This document shows, one piece after another, positions 62,065-64,000 of a DNA stretch of 64,000 nt. The stretch is from Candidatus Nanopelagicales bacterium. GTDB taxonomy: Bacteria > Actinomycetota > Actinomycetes > S36-B12. The first letter of the stretch is position 1. Each line of letters opens with the position of its first letter. Both the position numbers and the translations under genes were made by a program. The notes beneath the pieces were generated by a model. The model did no database searches. It saw nothing but the letters and a program-made list of their open reading frames with translations, and was not told the origin of the DNA. Where the stretch lies: the NCBI GenBank assembly GCA_028687755.1, contig JAQTZL010000002.1, positions 212,459 through 276,458 on the forward strand, given 5' to 3'.

Positions 62065-63543
62065 ATGATTGTCAACAAAAAAATCGCTCTACCCATTGCT
62101 GTCATCGGTGCATCTGCTGCACTTATGCTTAGTGCCTGTTCAAGCCAGGATGCGGCATCAACTTCAGCCACAACTAGCGCAACTTTGCAACATTCCACTG
62201 GGCAATTGGATGCACCCGTGATCGTCAGCGCGAATGGCACACTAGAAAGCACGTTAACTGCGCAGGAATCACAGATTCCTTATAACGGTTCTACCCGTTG
62301 GGCTATGACCTACAACGGAAAGGTGAACGGACCGACCTTGCGTGTACGTCCAGGGGACAAAGTGACGGTTCATTTGATCAACAAGCTCAATGAACCAACA
62401 AGTCTGCACACCCATGGACTACATGTGTCGCCGAAAGGCAAGTCCGACAATCCATTTGCAATCGTTGAGCCGGGTCAGAGTTACACGTACCAGTACTCAA
62501 TCCCAGTAAATCAACGTGCTGGCACCTATTGGTATCACCCGCATCCCCATGGCCTGACCGCTGAACAGGTTTCTAGCGGACTTTCAGGTGCGATCATCGT
62601 GGAAGACAACACAGATGATGCGCTGGCCAAGGTGAGTACTGATCGAGTGCTCGTGGTCACTGACCCCGCAATCGTCCAGACAAATCCAGTATCAAGTTCC
62701 TCATCTTCATCTTCAGGTGGGATGGGTGGCATGGACATGGGCAATATGAATATGGGCTCGTCCGGTGTCGACATGATGACCCAAATGCGTGGACGTACAG
62801 GTCCAAAGTTGCTGACCAATGGACTCGATGGGGTGGTGCTTACGGGAAGCAATGGCAAATTAGAACGTGTGCATATCGTGAATGCAACATCGTCTACACG
62901 TATTCGATTCACGTTCACTGGCGATTCAATGATGCAACTTGCTACGTCTGGTGGACGCTTACAACGTGCGAAAAAGGTTTCAGGTATTGAACTTGCACCA
63001 GGCGAACGAAGCGAAGTTGTGCTTATCCCGAATTCATCGGGGGGAGAGCTGCAGGCTCAGCGATTGAGTAACGAAGGCAATGGTGGTCAAACAGGAGCTG
63101 TTGAGTTGATTGCAGAGGTGGAAGCAAGCGCTGGTTCCGACGCAGCAACCTTGCCTGCAACATTGACGAGTGATAAGCGAGATCTGTTCGCCAAAGATGT
63201 CACCGTTGCAAAGACGCGTGTTATCACCCTCATTGGTCATATGAATCCAACGATCGATGGGAAACCGTTTGATCCATCAATGGTGAACATCACTGCAAAA
63301 AAGGGAACTGTTGAAGAGTGGGTCATTGAAAACACCACTCCGATGCGCCACCCAATTCACTTGCATACCTGGGGCCTTCAAGTTCAGGGCACCCAAGGTT
63401 GGCAAGACATCGTTGATGTTCCGGCTCACTCAACGGCCGTGGTGCGCGTGGAATTTGACGACTTCACTGGGAAAACCGTGCTGCATTGCCACATTCTTGA
63501 TCACGAAGACACTGGAATGATGGCTGTCATAAAAGTTGTCTAA
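62065..63543 (+). CDS. lipoprotein multicopper oxidase (CueO-like)
   Basis: A 492-residue secreted oxidase. The signal peptide ends in a lipobox LSAC with C25, so it is anchored outside the membrane. The four copper-binding segments are present: HTHG (115-118), HPHPHG (158-163), HPIHLHTWG near 429, and H474-C475-H476...H480...M485 (T1 site). A Met-rich, Ser/Gly-flanked insert (about 212-241, MGGMDMGNMNM) replaces part of domain 2 and suggests cuprous-ion binding, as in CueO. Copper detoxification is the likely role. A strong terminator follows. Confidence 0.92.
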   Translation: MIVNKKIALPIAVIGASAALMLSACSSQDAASTSATTSATLQHSTGQLDAPVIVSANGTLESTLTAQESQIPYNGSTRWAMTYNGKVNGPTLRVRPGDKVTVHLINKLNEPTSLHTHGLHVSPKGKSDNPFAIVEPGQSYTYQYSIPVNQRAGTYWYHPHPHGLTAEQVSSGLSGAIIVEDNTDDALAKVSTDRVLVVTDPAIVQTNPVSSSSSSSSGGMGGMDMGNMNMGSSGVDMMTQMRGRTGPKLLTNGLDGVVLTGSNGKLERVHIVNATSSTRIRFTFTGDSMMQLATSGGRLQRAKKVSGIELAPGERSEVVLIPNSSGGELQAQRLSNEGNGGQTGAVELIAEVEASAGSDAATLPATLTSDKRDLFAKDVTVAKTRVITLIGHMNPTIDGKPFDPSMVNITAKKGTVEEWVIENTTPMRHPIHLHTWGLQVQGTQGWQDIVDVPAHSTAVVRVEFDDFTGKTVLHCHILDHEDTGMMAVIKVV

Positions 63544-63564
63544 GTGATGCAGTTGAACCTGAAC

Positions 63565-63620
63565 AATGCGTTGGGGGTTTGCCTATCGAAGTTAACCCCC
63601 AACGCATTCTCATTTTCCTT
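63565..63620 (+). terminator. intrinsic terminator after the multicopper oxidase
   Basis: A perfect 15-bp stem, AATGCGTTGGGGGTT (63565-63579) with AACCCCCAACGCATT (63594-63608), is followed by CTCATTTTCCTT. Confidence 0.92.
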
Positions 63621-63653
63621 ATCGCAGCCGCGCGCAAAATATAGGCTGCCGAG

Positions 63654-64000
63654 GTGAGTGAATTTACAGACGTTGAGCAATTCGAAACACACATTGCATC
63701 ACCTCGTGGCTTCGGACAGGCGTACGTGCGTGAGGGTGTTGGAGGAATGCCCCTGGTCTGTGTTCACGGCTGGCCGTACACAAAGTATCTGTATTGGAAA
63801 GCCATTCAGCCGTTGGTTGATGCTGGTTTTGAAGTCATCGTTCCTGACTTACGGGGATTCGGTGAAAGTGATTTCGCTCCCGATGGATTTTATGACGGAC
63901 CCTCACATGCAAAAGATTTGTATTCCCTAGTTCATGACGAGTTGGGTCATGAATCTGTGGTGTTGATGGGCGGTGATCTGGGAGGTTCAGTGATTCAGGA
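63654..64000 (+). CDS. alpha/beta hydrolase, epoxide hydrolase-like (5' part only)
   Basis: The first 115 codons of a gene cut by the window end. Oxyanion-hole HGWPYTKYLYW, the strand PDLRGFGESD and the nucleophile elbow MGGDLGGSVIQ are visible; an aspartate at the elbow (GGDLGG) points to an epoxide hydrolase or haloalkane dehalogenase-type enzyme rather than a serine esterase. The start is GTG at 63654, with TATAGG (63640-63645) just upstream, so the transcript may be leaderless. The rest of the active site lies outside the window. Confidence 0.8.
   Translation, partial: MSEFTDVEQFETHIASPRGFGQAYVREGVGGMPLVCVHGWPYTKYLYWKAIQPLVDAGFEVIVPDLRGFGESDFAPDGFYDGPSHAKDLYSLVHDELGHESVVLMGGDLGGSVIQ

Noticed and set aside
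1..64000. CRISPR array or insertion sequence
   Set aside because: No series of regularly spaced repeats and no transposase gene was seen; repeats found are single inverted pairs.

Overview
The window is a chromosome segment of an actinobacterium (Actinomycetota). The gene order matches, almost gene for gene, a conserved actinobacterial block that in Mycobacterium tuberculosis runs from ettA (Rv2477c) through aglA, glbO, pepN, Rv2466c, tig, clpP1P2, clpX, valS, folC, ndk, rne, rplU, rpmA, obg, proB, proA, nadD and rsfS to gpgP (Rv2419c). The mreBCD-mrdA-rodA cluster lies between ndk and rne, as in Streptomyces. Starts are a mix of ATG, GTG and one TTG. G+C looks moderate (about half to 60% in lines counted by hand), lower than in most mycobacteria or streptomycetes. 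I cannot resolve the lineage further.

Layout. 1-5.8 kb: translation factor EttA, a hotdog thioesterase, and a leftward group (prolyl oligopeptidase, SDR/DUF2867 protein, truncated haemoglobin GlbO, GH13 alpha-glucosidase). 7.9-15.3 kb: amidase, amylomaltase MalQ, aminopeptidase N and two tandem DsbA-like proteins with decayed active-site motifs. 15.3-18.1 kb: DUF429 protein and a MarR-regulated drug efflux pair. 18.2-22.7 kb: tRNA-Gly, tRNA-Pro, trigger factor, ClpP1, ClpP2 and ClpX, a protein-quality module. 22.8-29 kb: ValS, FolC, DUF4233, Ndk and a membrane alpha/beta hydrolase. 29-37.7 kb: the cell-elongation cluster MreB, MreC, MreD, PBP2 and RodA, then a radical SAM pair. 37.7-48.4 kb: RNase E/G, a crotonase, L21, L27, Obg, proline synthesis (ProB, ProA), a 48-residue membrane protein, NadD, an LCP/LytR-C-like protein, RsfS and a GpgP-like phosphatase, ending at tRNA-Ala(GGC).

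Immediately after tRNA-Ala the synteny stops. From about 48.6 to 61.06 kb lies one tightly overlapping operon behind a near-consensus promoter: SNF2-family helicase, type III-like N6-adenine methyltransferase (Mod), type III-like Res helicase-nuclease, a 58-residue protein, a 488-residue protein with a C-terminal PD-(D/E)xK nuclease signature, and an 855-residue SMC/RecF-like ATPase with a CxxC motif. Very short reading frames bridge several junctions by stop/start overlaps. I read it as an extended type III restriction-modification-like defence cassette and it is the main candidate for an under-described system. A helix-turn-helix gene resembling a serine-recombinase tail sits against its right end and shares stop-codon bases with it.

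The last 3 kb hold a small His/Cys/Met-rich membrane protein next to a lipoprotein multicopper oxidase (probable copper handling), a strong terminator, and the start of an epoxide-hydrolase-like alpha/beta hydrolase cut by the window end.

Regulatory structures seen directly include a perfect 16-bp inverted repeat that buries the ettA start codon, a near-perfect palindrome over the marR start, two long hairpins between clpX and valS, a palindrome over the oxidase ribosome-binding site, and several intrinsic terminators.
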